NCBI RefSeq assembly: GCF_014645535.1
Contig: NZ_BMLX01000002.1
Span: 983,021-1,047,020, forward strand
DNA: 64,000 bases
Source of the DNA: Silvimonas iriomotensis
GTDB lineage: Bacteria; Pseudomonadota; Gammaproteobacteria; Burkholderiales; Chitinibacteraceae
Direction: 5' to 3'
The translations under genes were made by a program, and so were the position numbers. Numbering within the stretch: position 1 is the stretch's first letter; every line of letters starts with the position of its first letter. The notes beneath the pieces were generated by a model. It ran no database searches and was not told the DNA's origin. It saw only the letters and a list, made by a program, of their open reading frames with translations. Of the stretch, positions 31,176 to 39,285 are shown piece after piece.

Positions 31176-32228
31176 GTGCGCTTTACCCCGAATACCCTTG
31201 TCTGGCTGAAACGCGTCGCACTGGCCGCCACGGTTGCATTGCTGGCGGCATGTAGTACCACACCGCGTTCGCCCGCCCCGGTTCAGGGTTCGGCCGGCAA
31301 CTTGCCGCAATCAACTGAAGCGCCGCCATCCCAGCTTTCCAGCACGGCCTCGCCCTATCACTGCGCTTATACCGCCGGCGCACCCGGTTCTGGCCAGTTT
31401 TATCTGGATGACGGCCCGCACGAAACCCTGCCCGCCTGGCTGGACTACGTGCCCGAACCCACCCCGCGCGCCGAGGTGCTGAACCGCTTCGCCAATAATC
31501 CGTACACCGTGCTGGGCCAGAGCTTTACCCCGCTGAAGGCGCCCGGCGGCCTCAAGCAGCAAGGCATTGCGTCCTGGTATGGCCGCAAGTTCCATGGCCA
31601 GAAAACCTCCAGTGGCGAGGTCTATGACATGTACACCATGACAGCAGCCTCCCCCATCCTGCCGATTCCCAGCTATGCCCGCGTGACCAACCTGAAAAAC
31701 GGTCGCAGCGTGGTGGTGCGGGTGAATGACCGTGGCCCGTTCAAGAAAGGGCGCGTGATGGATCTCTCGTTCCTGGCTGCCTGCCGCCTGGGCTACGCCA
31801 TGAATGGCAGTACCGATGTGGTCGTGGAAAGCCTGACCCCGGGCGAACCCATCCCCGGTGATACCCCGCAACTGGCCGCCGCGCCCGCCGCGGTTGTGAC
31901 TACCCCGCTGGCCGATGCGGCCCCCGTGACCACCAGCCAGCCCTTGCCCGCGCCGGCTCCGGCCGACAAACCGCAAGCCGTGCCGGTGACCATGACGGCC
32001 GCAGGCGTTTATCTGCAACTGGGTGCATTTGGCTCGCGTTCCAACGCAGAGAATTTCCGCGACCACTGGGCCCGTGATCTGGATGGCGATGTCGCCCGGC
32101 TCAATATCCAGTCGACCGGCAGCGTGCACCGTGTCCGTCTTGGCCCCTACCCGGACCGCGCCACGGCCCTGGCTGCCGCTGAGAAGCTGACAGGCGAACA
32201 TAATCTGCAGGCGGTCATCGCCCGTTAA
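31176..32228 (+). CDS. rlpA: RlpA-like septal ring lytic transglycosylase lipoprotein
   Basis: 350 residues. Lipoprotein signal with lipobox LLAAC, lipidated Cys near residue 26. A double-psi beta-barrel domain (GIASWYGRKFHGQKTSSGEVYDM ... VRVNDRGPF, about 127-215) and a C-terminal SPOR domain (LQLGAFGSRSNAENFRDHW, from about 279). A Pro/Ala/Thr linker joins them. RlpA cuts glycan strands lacking stem peptides at the division site. Starts with GTG 41 bases after rodA; last gene of the rod operon. Confidence 0.94.
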   Translation: MRFTPNTLVWLKRVALAATVALLAACSTTPRSPAPVQGSAGNLPQSTEAPPSQLSSTASPYHCAYTAGAPGSGQFYLDDGPHETLPAWLDYVPEPTPRAEVLNRFANNPYTVLGQSFTPLKAPGGLKQQGIASWYGRKFHGQKTSSGEVYDMYTMTAASPILPIPSYARVTNLKNGRSVVVRVNDRGPFKKGRVMDLSFLAACRLGYAMNGSTDVVVESLTPGEPIPGDTPQLAAAPAAVVTTPLADAAPVTTSQPLPAPAPADKPQAVPVTMTAAGVYLQLGAFGSRSNAENFRDHWARDLDGDVARLNIQSTGSVHRVRLGPYPDRATALAAAEKLTGEHNLQAVIAR

Positions 32229-32314
32229 TCGGCTTCTGTCAGGTAAAGGCCTAAACGGTCGTCAGAAGTGTCTCTTCTGCCCGACTTCGCGTTGCCAACT
32301 GACAGCAATTGACT

Positions 32315-32338
32315 CAAAAATGAGCATCCTCGTTTTTG
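32315..32338 (+). promoter_or_regulatory. Inverted repeat before the GGDEF-EAL gene
   Basis: CAAAAATGAG and CTCGTTTTTG form a near-perfect hairpin with a CATC loop, ending in a T-rich tract. It could be the terminator of the rod operon and overlaps the TTG codon that opens the next frame, which speaks for a later start there. Confidence 0.45.
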
Positions 32339-32350
32339 AGAATTTTGCTT

Positions 32351-35300
32351 GTGCAGCGGCCCCAAACTTCGCAAGAGCAGGATGCGGGCCAATCATTTGG
32401 TCAAATCAGGCGCATCCTGATTTCTTTGTTTTTGCTCGTTCTGTTGCTGACACTTTGTGTCATCGGATGGTCCATTTATCAGAGTTATCTGGACCGCATC
32501 GGTGCCGCACAGCAACAGATGCTGACACTTGCCCGGGCGCTGGAAGAGCATGTCGGCCGCACTGCCGATGCCGCCGCCGAGTCGCTGCAAATGGTGCGCG
32601 ATACGCCGCAGATCAAAGCCTGCCTGATCAGCAACGACCAAACCTGCCTGCACAACGAACTCAAGCACATTGCCGCGCGCTTTCCGCAAATATCCAACCT
32701 CACCCTGATCGCCCCCAATGGCGATTTGCTGGCGGCTTCGGCCATGCCACAGGTGCCGCCGCGCAATGTGTCGCAAATGCGGTATTTCCGCCTCGTCAAC
32801 GTCCAGCCCGGCCTGCCCTGGTATGTGGCAGAACAGCAGCCTGACCCGGCCGGCAGCCAGAACGTGCTGCCGCTGGTGGGCAATATGGAAGCGGCCCACG
32901 GCGTGACGGCGGCGGTAATCGTAGCCAGCCTGAGCCCGGACTTTTTCTACCGTTTCTATCAAAGCGAACAAACCAGCCACCTGACGATCCGCCTGTTCCG
33001 CAACGACGGCATTTTGCTGCTGCGCTATCCGCAAGATGAGGCCGAAATCGGCCGTGATATCTCTTTCATGCGGTTTTTTGATCAGGTGTTCGCCCGTAAT
33101 ACCGGCGGCGTGATGACCGAGACCAGCCCGGTTGACCATCAGACGCTGATCTATGGCTGGCAGCGCATCGACAAATGGCCGCTGGGCATTGCCGTGGGCG
33201 TCAACCAGCAAACGGTGCTGGTGGCCTGGCAGCGCTCCATTGTGGTCAACGGCATGATCTTGTTGCTGATGATCGCGGCCGGCGCCTTGCTGCTGTTTTA
33301 TGTGCTGCGCCAGCTCACCCGCCTGGAAAAAGCCGAATTTGATCTCTACCTGACCAAAGCAGCGGTCGAGCGCGGCGCGGATATGGCGGTCTGGCTGGAT
33401 CGCAACGGGCGCATTTGTTACGTGAACACCATTGCCTGTCAGCGCCTGGGATATACCGAACAGGCACTGCGCCATATGCGCCTCTCTGACATCAACCCGG
33501 CCATCCGTGGCGAGGTCTGGCCCAAATTCTGGGAGCGCCTGTCGCGCCACAAGCACCTGGTGGAAGAAAGCACGCTGCGCACGCGCACAGGGCAGGTGTT
33601 CCCGATTGAGGTTTATTCCAATTACATCGTCTTCAAGGGCGAGGAATACAACTGCGCGGTGGTGCGTGATATCTCGGAACGGCATATGGCCGAGCAAGCC
33701 ATTGTGCGCAGCGAACAACAGTTGCGACTGGCTCTGGAAGCCTCTGCCACCGGTCTGTTCGACATGCCGCTTGATGGCCGCACGCCCGCAGTCACCAGCC
33801 CGGAATATGACCGGCTGCTGGGCTACGAGCCCGGCGAGATGATCGAGACGTTCGAGAAGTGGAAAAACCAGCTGCACCCCGATGACCGCGAAGACGTGCT
33901 CGACGCCCTGCGCAGTTATTACAACGGCGCCGCCGCCCAGTTTGCCATTGAGTACCGCCGCCGCACGCGCCACGGCCAGTATCATTGGTTCCAGTGCCGC
34001 GGCCGGCTGGTGGAGCATGACGAAAGCGGCAGCCCCACGCGGCTGATCGGCACGGTGACCGACATCACCGAGCGCAAACAGGCGCAGGACCGTATTACCG
34101 AACTGGCCAATTTTGACCCGGTTACCCGGCTGGCCAACCGCAACTTGCTGCGCGACGAATTGAGGTTGTCGATTGCCTCCGCCGAACGGCGTGGGCATCT
34201 GCTGGCGGTGCTGTTCCTGGATCTGGACCGCTTCAAGACCGTGAACGATTCGCTGGGTCACGCGGCGGGCGACGAAGTGCTCAAGCAGGTAGCCCAGCGC
34301 CTGCGCGGCACTGTGCGCCGTTCAGATATTCTGGCGCGGCTGGGTGGCGACGAGTTTGTGGTGGTCCTGACCGATGTAAAGAGCAGCGAACAAGTTACCG
34401 ACGTCGCCTCGCATATCCTGGCGGTGTTCTCTGATCCGTTCGAGCTGGAAGCCGGCAGCTTTGCTACCTCTACCTCGATCGGCATCAGCGTCTACCCGAC
34501 CGACGCGGAAAGCCCGGATGTGCTGGTGCGCAATGCTGACGTCGCCATGTACCAGGCCAAGGCCAACGGCCGCAACAATTTCCAGTTCTTTACCGCCGAT
34601 CTGAACGCGCGCGCCTCGGAACGGCTGCAACTGGAAAGCAGCATGCGCATGGCGCTGCACAACGAGCAATTCAAGCTGCATTACCAGCCGCAGGTCAGCC
34701 TGCCCGATCATCAGATCATCGGCGCAGAGGCGCTGATCCGCTGGCAGCACCCGGAACATGGCCTGATCTCGCCCTCGCGCTTCATCCCGATTGCCGAGGA
34801 CTCGCGCATGATCGTCGCACTGGGCACGTGGGTGCTGCAAAGCGCGGTGCGTCAGGCCGGAAAATGGCAGGCCGCCGGCCTGCCGCCGATCACCATTGCG
34901 GTCAACCTTTCGCCACTGCAACTGCATCAGCCCAATCTGCCCGAAATTGTGGCCGAGGCGCTGGCCGACGCGGGTCTTGATGCGCAGTATCTAGAGCTGG
35001 AAGTCACCGAGTCAGTCATCATGCAAGAAGGCGAGCAGGTGACCATGGCGCTGCACCGGCTCAAGAAGCTGGGCGTAAAATTGTCGATTGATGACTTTGG
35101 GACGGGCTACTCCAGCTTGTCTTACCTCAAGCGCTTTGCCTTCGACAAACTCAAGGTGGACCAGAGCTTTGTGCGTGATCTGTCGACCGATCCGAACGAT
35201 GAAGCCATCGTGCTGGCGATTATTGGCCTGGGTAAAACGCTGGGCATGAAAGTGCTGGCCGAAGGTGTGGAGACCAAGGATCAGCTGGCCTTCCTGGAAC

Positions 35301-35425
35301 TGGCGGGCATCGACTCGGTACAGGGTTATCTCTTGAGCCGCCCGATCAGCCCTGATGCTTTCGAAGCCCTGCTCACCCCGATCGACGCCCCGCACCAGCG
35401 CACCTTGCCCGACGCTACGGTATAA
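32351..35425 (+). CDS. Membrane-bound diguanylate cyclase/phosphodiesterase (PAS-PAS-GGDEF-EAL)
   Basis: About 1024 residues. Spans about 21-41 and 300-320 enclose a periplasmic Cache-like sensor; two PAS domains (MAVWLDRNGRICYVN; LEASATGLFDMPLDG) follow. The GGDEF motif is intact with an RxxD inhibitory site (RRSDILARLGGDEF). The EAL domain keeps all key residues: EALIRW, ELEVTES, IDDFGTGYSS, LKVDQSF, AEGVET, QGYLLSRP. So it may both make and break cyclic di-GMP. The frame opens at TTG 32336, inside a hairpin; I prefer GTG 32351, but the start is uncertain. No response regulator linked. Confidence 0.93.
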   Translation: MQRPQTSQEQDAGQSFGQIRRILISLFLLVLLLTLCVIGWSIYQSYLDRIGAAQQQMLTLARALEEHVGRTADAAAESLQMVRDTPQIKACLISNDQTCLHNELKHIAARFPQISNLTLIAPNGDLLAASAMPQVPPRNVSQMRYFRLVNVQPGLPWYVAEQQPDPAGSQNVLPLVGNMEAAHGVTAAVIVASLSPDFFYRFYQSEQTSHLTIRLFRNDGILLLRYPQDEAEIGRDISFMRFFDQVFARNTGGVMTETSPVDHQTLIYGWQRIDKWPLGIAVGVNQQTVLVAWQRSIVVNGMILLLMIAAGALLLFYVLRQLTRLEKAEFDLYLTKAAVERGADMAVWLDRNGRICYVNTIACQRLGYTEQALRHMRLSDINPAIRGEVWPKFWERLSRHKHLVEESTLRTRTGQVFPIEVYSNYIVFKGEEYNCAVVRDISERHMAEQAIVRSEQQLRLALEASATGLFDMPLDGRTPAVTSPEYDRLLGYEPGEMIETFEKWKNQLHPDDREDVLDALRSYYNGAAAQFAIEYRRRTRHGQYHWFQCRGRLVEHDESGSPTRLIGTVTDITERKQAQDRITELANFDPVTRLANRNLLRDELRLSIASAERRGHLLAVLFLDLDRFKTVNDSLGHAAGDEVLKQVAQRLRGTVRRSDILARLGGDEFVVVLTDVKSSEQVTDVASHILAVFSDPFELEAGSFATSTSIGISVYPTDAESPDVLVRNADVAMYQAKANGRNNFQFFTADLNARASERLQLESSMRMALHNEQFKLHYQPQVSLPDHQIIGAEALIRWQHPEHGLISPSRFIPIAEDSRMIVALGTWVLQSAVRQAGKWQAAGLPPITIAVNLSPLQLHQPNLPEIVAEALADAGLDAQYLELEVTESVIMQEGEQVTMALHRLKKLGVKLSIDDFGTGYSSLSYLKRFAFDKLKVDQSFVRDLSTDPNDEAIVLAIIGLGKTLGMKVLAEGVETKDQLAFLELAGIDSVQGYLLSRPISPDAFEALLTPIDAPHQRTLPDATV

Positions 35426-35520
35426 ACCCGATCACCGCAAATGCTCGCGCACTGGGATAATGCTCAAAACAGCACTGGCGCAAGCCAGCCCCACCCCACC
35501 GATTTTCTGGAACAAAGGCA

Positions 35521-36426
35521 ATGAATCCGAAATTTGTCGTATTTGGCGAAGCACTGACCGACTTCATTTCAGAAGGCGATGGCCTGTGGCGTGCCGTGCC
35601 TGGCGGCTCTTGCTGGAACGTGGCACGCGTCTCCTCACGCCTGGGCTTGCCCACGGCGTACGCGGGCTCGGTCAGTGCAGATAATTTCGGTGATGACCTG
35701 GTCCGCCTTGCCCGTGAATCCGGGCTGGACATGCGCTTTATGCAGCAGGTTGATCGCCCGCCTTTCCTGGCCATGGTGCCGTCCAAGCATCCGCCACGCT
35801 ATTTCTTCATTGGCAACGATAGCGCTGACCAGCATCTGGATTTCGCCCGCTTTCCGCAAAACTGGATGAACGATCTGCAGATCGCCCATTTTGGCTGTAT
35901 CAGCCTTGTGCGCCAGCCGCTGGCCGCCAGACTGGTGCAGACGGCAGAGCAGATCAAGGCATTGGGCAAGCGCATCTGCTTTGACCCCAACTACCGCAAC
36001 CTGATGGAAGACCCCGGCTACCGCGCCACGCTGCAGCGCATGAGCGAGCTGGCCGATTACATCAAGGTCTCTGACGAAGACCTGCTGCACCTGTTCCCGG
36101 GTAAGACCGTCAACGGCGCGCTGGATATCCTGCGCGAGTGGGCCCCGGACGCCTGGGTGCTGCTGACCAAAGGCGGCGACGGCATGACCCTGCTGACCCC
36201 GCAAGGCGAAGCCAGCCGGTCGGTGTACAAGGTGGATGTGGCCGACACCGTCGGCGCGGGTGATGCCAGCATGGGTGGCTGGATTGCCAGTGTGCTGAAT
36301 AACCCTGATGCGCCGTTGCAGACGCATATTGATACTGCGGCTGCGGCTGCGGCGACAGTTTGCCGGCAGCATGGGGCTTATGCGCCGACGATGGATGAGG
36401 TGTTGGCGCTGATGGCGCAAGGCTAA
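35521..36426 (+). CDS. PfkB-family sugar kinase (fructokinase-like)
   Basis: 301 residues. N-terminal FGEALTDFIS and GGSCWNVARVSSRLG blocks and the C-terminal catalytic signature DTVGAGDASMGG (near residue 243, Asp in GAGD is the base) define the ribokinase/PfkB family. Phosphorylates a sugar hydroxyl; the pattern is closest to bacterial fructokinases, but no sugar transporter or regulator is nearby to confirm the substrate. Separate gene, followed by a dispersed repeat. Confidence 0.88.
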   Translation: MNPKFVVFGEALTDFISEGDGLWRAVPGGSCWNVARVSSRLGLPTAYAGSVSADNFGDDLVRLARESGLDMRFMQQVDRPPFLAMVPSKHPPRYFFIGNDSADQHLDFARFPQNWMNDLQIAHFGCISLVRQPLAARLVQTAEQIKALGKRICFDPNYRNLMEDPGYRATLQRMSELADYIKVSDEDLLHLFPGKTVNGALDILREWAPDAWVLLTKGGDGMTLLTPQGEASRSVYKVDVADTVGAGDASMGGWIASVLNNPDAPLQTHIDTAAAAAATVCRQHGAYAPTMDEVLALMAQG

Positions 36427-36490
36427 GGAGTGGCAAGGCCGGTGTGAGTTGGTGGATGTGCAGTTGCGTGTTTATCTGCCCACCACTGAC

Positions 36491-36524
36491 TCGTCATTCC
36501 GGCCTTGAGCCAGAATCCAGCATG
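36491..36524 (-). repeat. Dispersed intergenic palindromic repeat, copy 2
   Basis: Reverse-strand copy of the repeat at 20556-20605, with one mismatch in the hairpin stem. It sits between convergent genes (PfkB kinase and DUF475 protein). Confidence 0.75.
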
Positions 36525-36555
36525 GCCACCGCCAGTGGCCGCTGCAAAATCCCGT

Positions 36556-37617
36556 CTACCCCCGCCCTTCCCGCCGATCCTTCCGGTTCGCGTGCCAGGA
36601 ATGCAGGGCGGCCAGGATGATCAGCACTGCGGCGATGCCACCAGTGGCGGCGTCGGGGACTTCGGCAATCGGGGCGATCAGCATGACCACGGCGAGCGCG
36701 CCAATGGCCCAGAAGGCGCCGTGTTCCAGGTAGCGCAGTTCTGACAGCGTACCTTTGTCGACCAGCATCAGCGTGAAGCTGCGGACAAACATGGCGCCAA
36801 TGCCAAGGCCGATGGCGATCAGGAAAATGTTGCGGGTCAGCGCAAACGCGCCCAGCACCCCGTCAAAGCTGAACGAGGCGTCCAGCAGTTCCAGATAGAT
36901 AAACCCGCCCCAGCCGGCACGCACCACGCTACTGTCCTGGCCCATCAAGGCGCTGATGCCGTTGACCACGGTATACGCGATCAGCCCCCATACCCCGGCG
37001 ACCAGCAAGCGCCAGGCCTCTGGCAATGGCAGCGCGCTGGCCAGCGCCAGCAAGATCAGCAAGGTCAGCACCACGCCGGCCATTTCCAGGCGGCCCAGTT
37101 GCTGCATGGCCCGTTCCAGCGGGCGCAGCCAGTGGCTTTCCTTGTTCTGGTTCAGAAAGAAATGCCAGAACACCTGTAACAGGAACGTCCCGCCAAAGGC
37201 CATGACTTCGATATGCGCCGACTGCAAGGTGGTGGCATAGCGCTGCGGCGCCACGATGGCCATGGTCAGGACGTCCGAGGCCGGCCACTGGCCGCTGCTG
37301 ATCCATTCGTACACGGAGAAGGGCCCGGGCAGGGGCGGAGCGTGGGCGATGATGGCGACGATCACCAGCGGGAACAGCACGCGCATGCCGAACACGGCGA
37401 CGATCATGCCCCACACCAGAAAACGCTGCTGCCAGCGCTTGTCCCAGTGCCGCAAAATGCTGGCGTTCACGACGGCGTTATCAAAACTGAGGCTGGTTTC
37501 CAACAACGCTAGGTTGAACGCGGCCCACAAGCCGGCGCTGCCGCCCAGTACCGCGGCAATGGCCAGACCGGCACAGCTGACCCAGATGGCGTGATGAAAG
37601 TATTTCAGTGTCTTCAT
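36556..37617 (-). CDS. DUF475 family integral membrane protein (TerC-like)
   Basis: 353 residues, about nine membrane spans. Two related halves carry acidic residues inside helices (LLETSLSFDNAVVNASIL and LELLDASFSFDGVLGAF), a pattern shared with the TerC superfamily, whose members are linked to manganese export or metal handling. The C-terminus is a short basic tail (HANRKDRREGRG). Stand-alone gene; substrate unknown. Confidence 0.87.
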   Translation of the reverse strand: MKTLKYFHHAIWVSCAGLAIAAVLGGSAGLWAAFNLALLETSLSFDNAVVNASILRHWDKRWQQRFLVWGMIVAVFGMRVLFPLVIVAIIAHAPPLPGPFSVYEWISSGQWPASDVLTMAIVAPQRYATTLQSAHIEVMAFGGTFLLQVFWHFFLNQNKESHWLRPLERAMQQLGRLEMAGVVLTLLILLALASALPLPEAWRLLVAGVWGLIAYTVVNGISALMGQDSSVVRAGWGGFIYLELLDASFSFDGVLGAFALTRNIFLIAIGLGIGAMFVRSFTLMLVDKGTLSELRYLEHGAFWAIGALAVVMLIAPIAEVPDAATGGIAAVLIILAALHSWHANRKDRREGRG

Positions 37618-37791
37618 TTATGGTTTGTTCTGTTCTGCGGCTGAACCGGCATTATGCCCGTTTGCCAGCGGCATACAGGGCTTTGAGTGCACCCGCTTGT
37701 ACGCCTATACTCGACCTGTTGCGCCGCAAGCACGACCCACAGTGCAATCGGGACGCGGCACGAAACCACGTAAAAAAGGATGGAAACAACA

Positions 37792-38649
37792 ATGAGTCAG
37801 GCATACCTCGAACTCGTCAAAGCGCACGACGCGCTGCTGCAGAAAAAAGATGCGCCCCTGTACAGCTCGCTGGATGGCTTGAACCCGGCCGCCTCGACCG
37901 CCAAAGCCGGTGCCCCGGTGGTGATGATTTTCGCCCCGCACCCGGATGATGAATGCATTATCGGCGCGCTGCCGCTGCGCCTTGCCCGCGAAGCCGGCTA
38001 TCACGTCGTCAACGTCGCCGTGACACAGGGCTCCAATGCCGCCCGCAAGCAACCGCGCTGGGAAGAGTTGTCCAATGCCTGCGATTACCTGGGCTTCAGC
38101 CTGCGTGAAACCATCCCGGGCGGCCTGGGTAATGTATCGACCAAAACGCGCGATGGCGCACCGGCCGAGTGGGCCGAGAAAGTGGCGGTGATCGCCGGTC
38201 TGATCCAGGAATACAAGCCGGCCGTGTGCGTGTTCCCCAACGACAACGACTATCACTCTGCACACATTGGCACGCACTACCTGACCATGGATGCGCTGGC
38301 CAGCATTGGCCACGCCTGCTACGTGGCCAACAGCGAATTCTGGCGCCAGATGGACAAGCCCAACACGCTGATCGAAACCAATGTACAAGACACGGCCGAT
38401 CTGATCACCGCACTGGCCTGCCACGTGGGTGAAGTGGAACGCAATCCGTACCACCTGCGCCTGCCGGGCTGGATGGCCGACAACGTGCGTCGTGGCGCCG
38501 AAGTGGTCGGCGGCCAGGGTGAAGCCGCACCGAGCTTTTCGTTCGGCACGCTGTACCGCGTTGAATATTTCGATGGCAAAGCCGTGCAGCCGACCGACAA
38601 GAAATTCACGGTCACCGCGGGCGATGACATCAAAAAACTGTTTGCCTGA
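37792..38649 (+). CDS. PIG-L / LmbE-family deacetylase
   Basis: 285 residues. The zinc site FAPHPDDECIIGALPLRLA (H-P-D-D, near residue 46) and the downstream H-x-x-H (HSAHIGTHYL, near 160) are intact. Family members remove N-acetyl groups from GlcNAc-type sugars (or related amides). I chose ATG 37792 (GGAAAC upstream); an ATG at 37780 abuts AAGGA with no spacing. No glycosyltransferase partner is adjacent. Terminator follows. Confidence 0.88.
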   Translation: MSQAYLELVKAHDALLQKKDAPLYSSLDGLNPAASTAKAGAPVVMIFAPHPDDECIIGALPLRLAREAGYHVVNVAVTQGSNAARKQPRWEELSNACDYLGFSLRETIPGGLGNVSTKTRDGAPAEWAEKVAVIAGLIQEYKPAVCVFPNDNDYHSAHIGTHYLTMDALASIGHACYVANSEFWRQMDKPNTLIETNVQDTADLITALACHVGEVERNPYHLRLPGWMADNVRRGAEVVGGQGEAAPSFSFGTLYRVEYFDGKAVQPTDKKFTVTAGDDIKKLFA

Positions 38650-38664
38650 TCGCAGGCATCCAGC

Positions 38665-38697
38665 AAAAAAAAAGCGGCCAGCCTGGCCGCTTTTTTT
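38665..38697. terminator. Bidirectional terminator after the deacetylase gene
   Basis: Ten-base stem AAAGCGGCCA (38671-38680) / TGGCCGCTTT (38684-38693), 3-base loop, A-run before and T-run after. Serves the deacetylase gene and the two lipoprotein genes that converge on it. Confidence 0.93.
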
Positions 38698-38721
38698 ATG
38701 GCACCGGATCACCGTCCGGTA

Positions 38722-38823
38722 TCACCGCCAGTAGCCGTGATGTACCGGCACGTAAATCGGCGCGGGGACGACGACACACCCCGCCAGCAGCAGCAACAGT
38801 GTCAGGGCAAGCAGCCATTTCAT
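38722..38823 (-). CDS. Tiny lipoprotein, 33 residues
   Basis: A signal peptide with lipobox LLAGC (Cys 16), then only 18 mature residues: CVVVPAPIYVPVHHGYWR. A strong GGGAGGG ribosome binding site is just before the ATG. It starts 14 bases after the neighbouring lipoprotein gene (38838-38999), whose mature start CVVVPA is identical, so the two are likely paralogues in one operon. Anchored in the outer or inner membrane; function unknown. Confidence 0.75.
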   Translation of the reverse strand: MKWLLALTLLLLLAGCVVVPAPIYVPVHHGYWR

Positions 38824-38837
38824 GATGCGCCCTCCCC

Positions 38838-38999
38838 TCAGTACCGGTGCCAGCAGCACGGCGCCGGTGCGACCACCACCGGCGCGGGCTCAACAATAAC
38901 GGGGGCGCGCACGTAGGCACGCGGCGGCGGGCCCGCAGGCACCACCACACAGCCAGTCAGCCCGGCGAGCAGACCCAGCATGATCAGAACGGTTTTCAT
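38838..38999 (-). CDS. Small proline/valine-rich lipoprotein, 53 residues
   Basis: Signal peptide with lipobox LTGC (Cys 17), followed by a Pro/Val/Ala-rich mature chain (VIVEPAPVVVAPAP) and an aromatic, cysteine-containing end CCWHRY. AAGGAGAGG precedes the ATG at ideal distance. The mature start CVVVPA matches the next gene. Resembles a loose class of small proteobacterial lipoproteins with repeated Pro-Ala-Val; no function known. Confidence 0.78.
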   Translation of the reverse strand: MKTVLIMLGLLAGLTGCVVVPAGPPPRAYVRAPVIVEPAPVVVAPAPCCWHRY

Positions 39000-39285
39000 C
39001 GGCCTCTCCTTGTGAGGTTCATATCCCTATAACGGGTATGAAAAAAGCGCCGACGACCGCTTGTGTAACAGCATGCACGTACTGGTGAGCCGTATCACCG
39101 TCCACAAAATGTTACGGAACTGCACCACTAACCGGGTATTTGCATTTGGCATATCAAAAACCGGCTAGTATTCAATGGATTTCTTATGCGCAACCGTAAG
39201 TAGGCCGCAAGCGTCGTACCCAGCCTGTCCAATCGCCGCACCTGACACCAGCTCACCCTGAGCGCCGTGGAGGAACGAAGCCGTC

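Noticed and set aside
32229-32335. Possible cyclic di-GMP riboswitch before the GGDEF-EAL gene
   Set aside because: A GGCCTAAAC stretch recalls part of the GEMM motif, but the conserved tetraloop, receptor and paired stems are not seen.
39000-39285. Possible regulatory RNA in the longest gap
   Set aside because: No recognised riboswitch core, no clear stems with a terminator; only ordinary leader sequence with a ribosome binding site.
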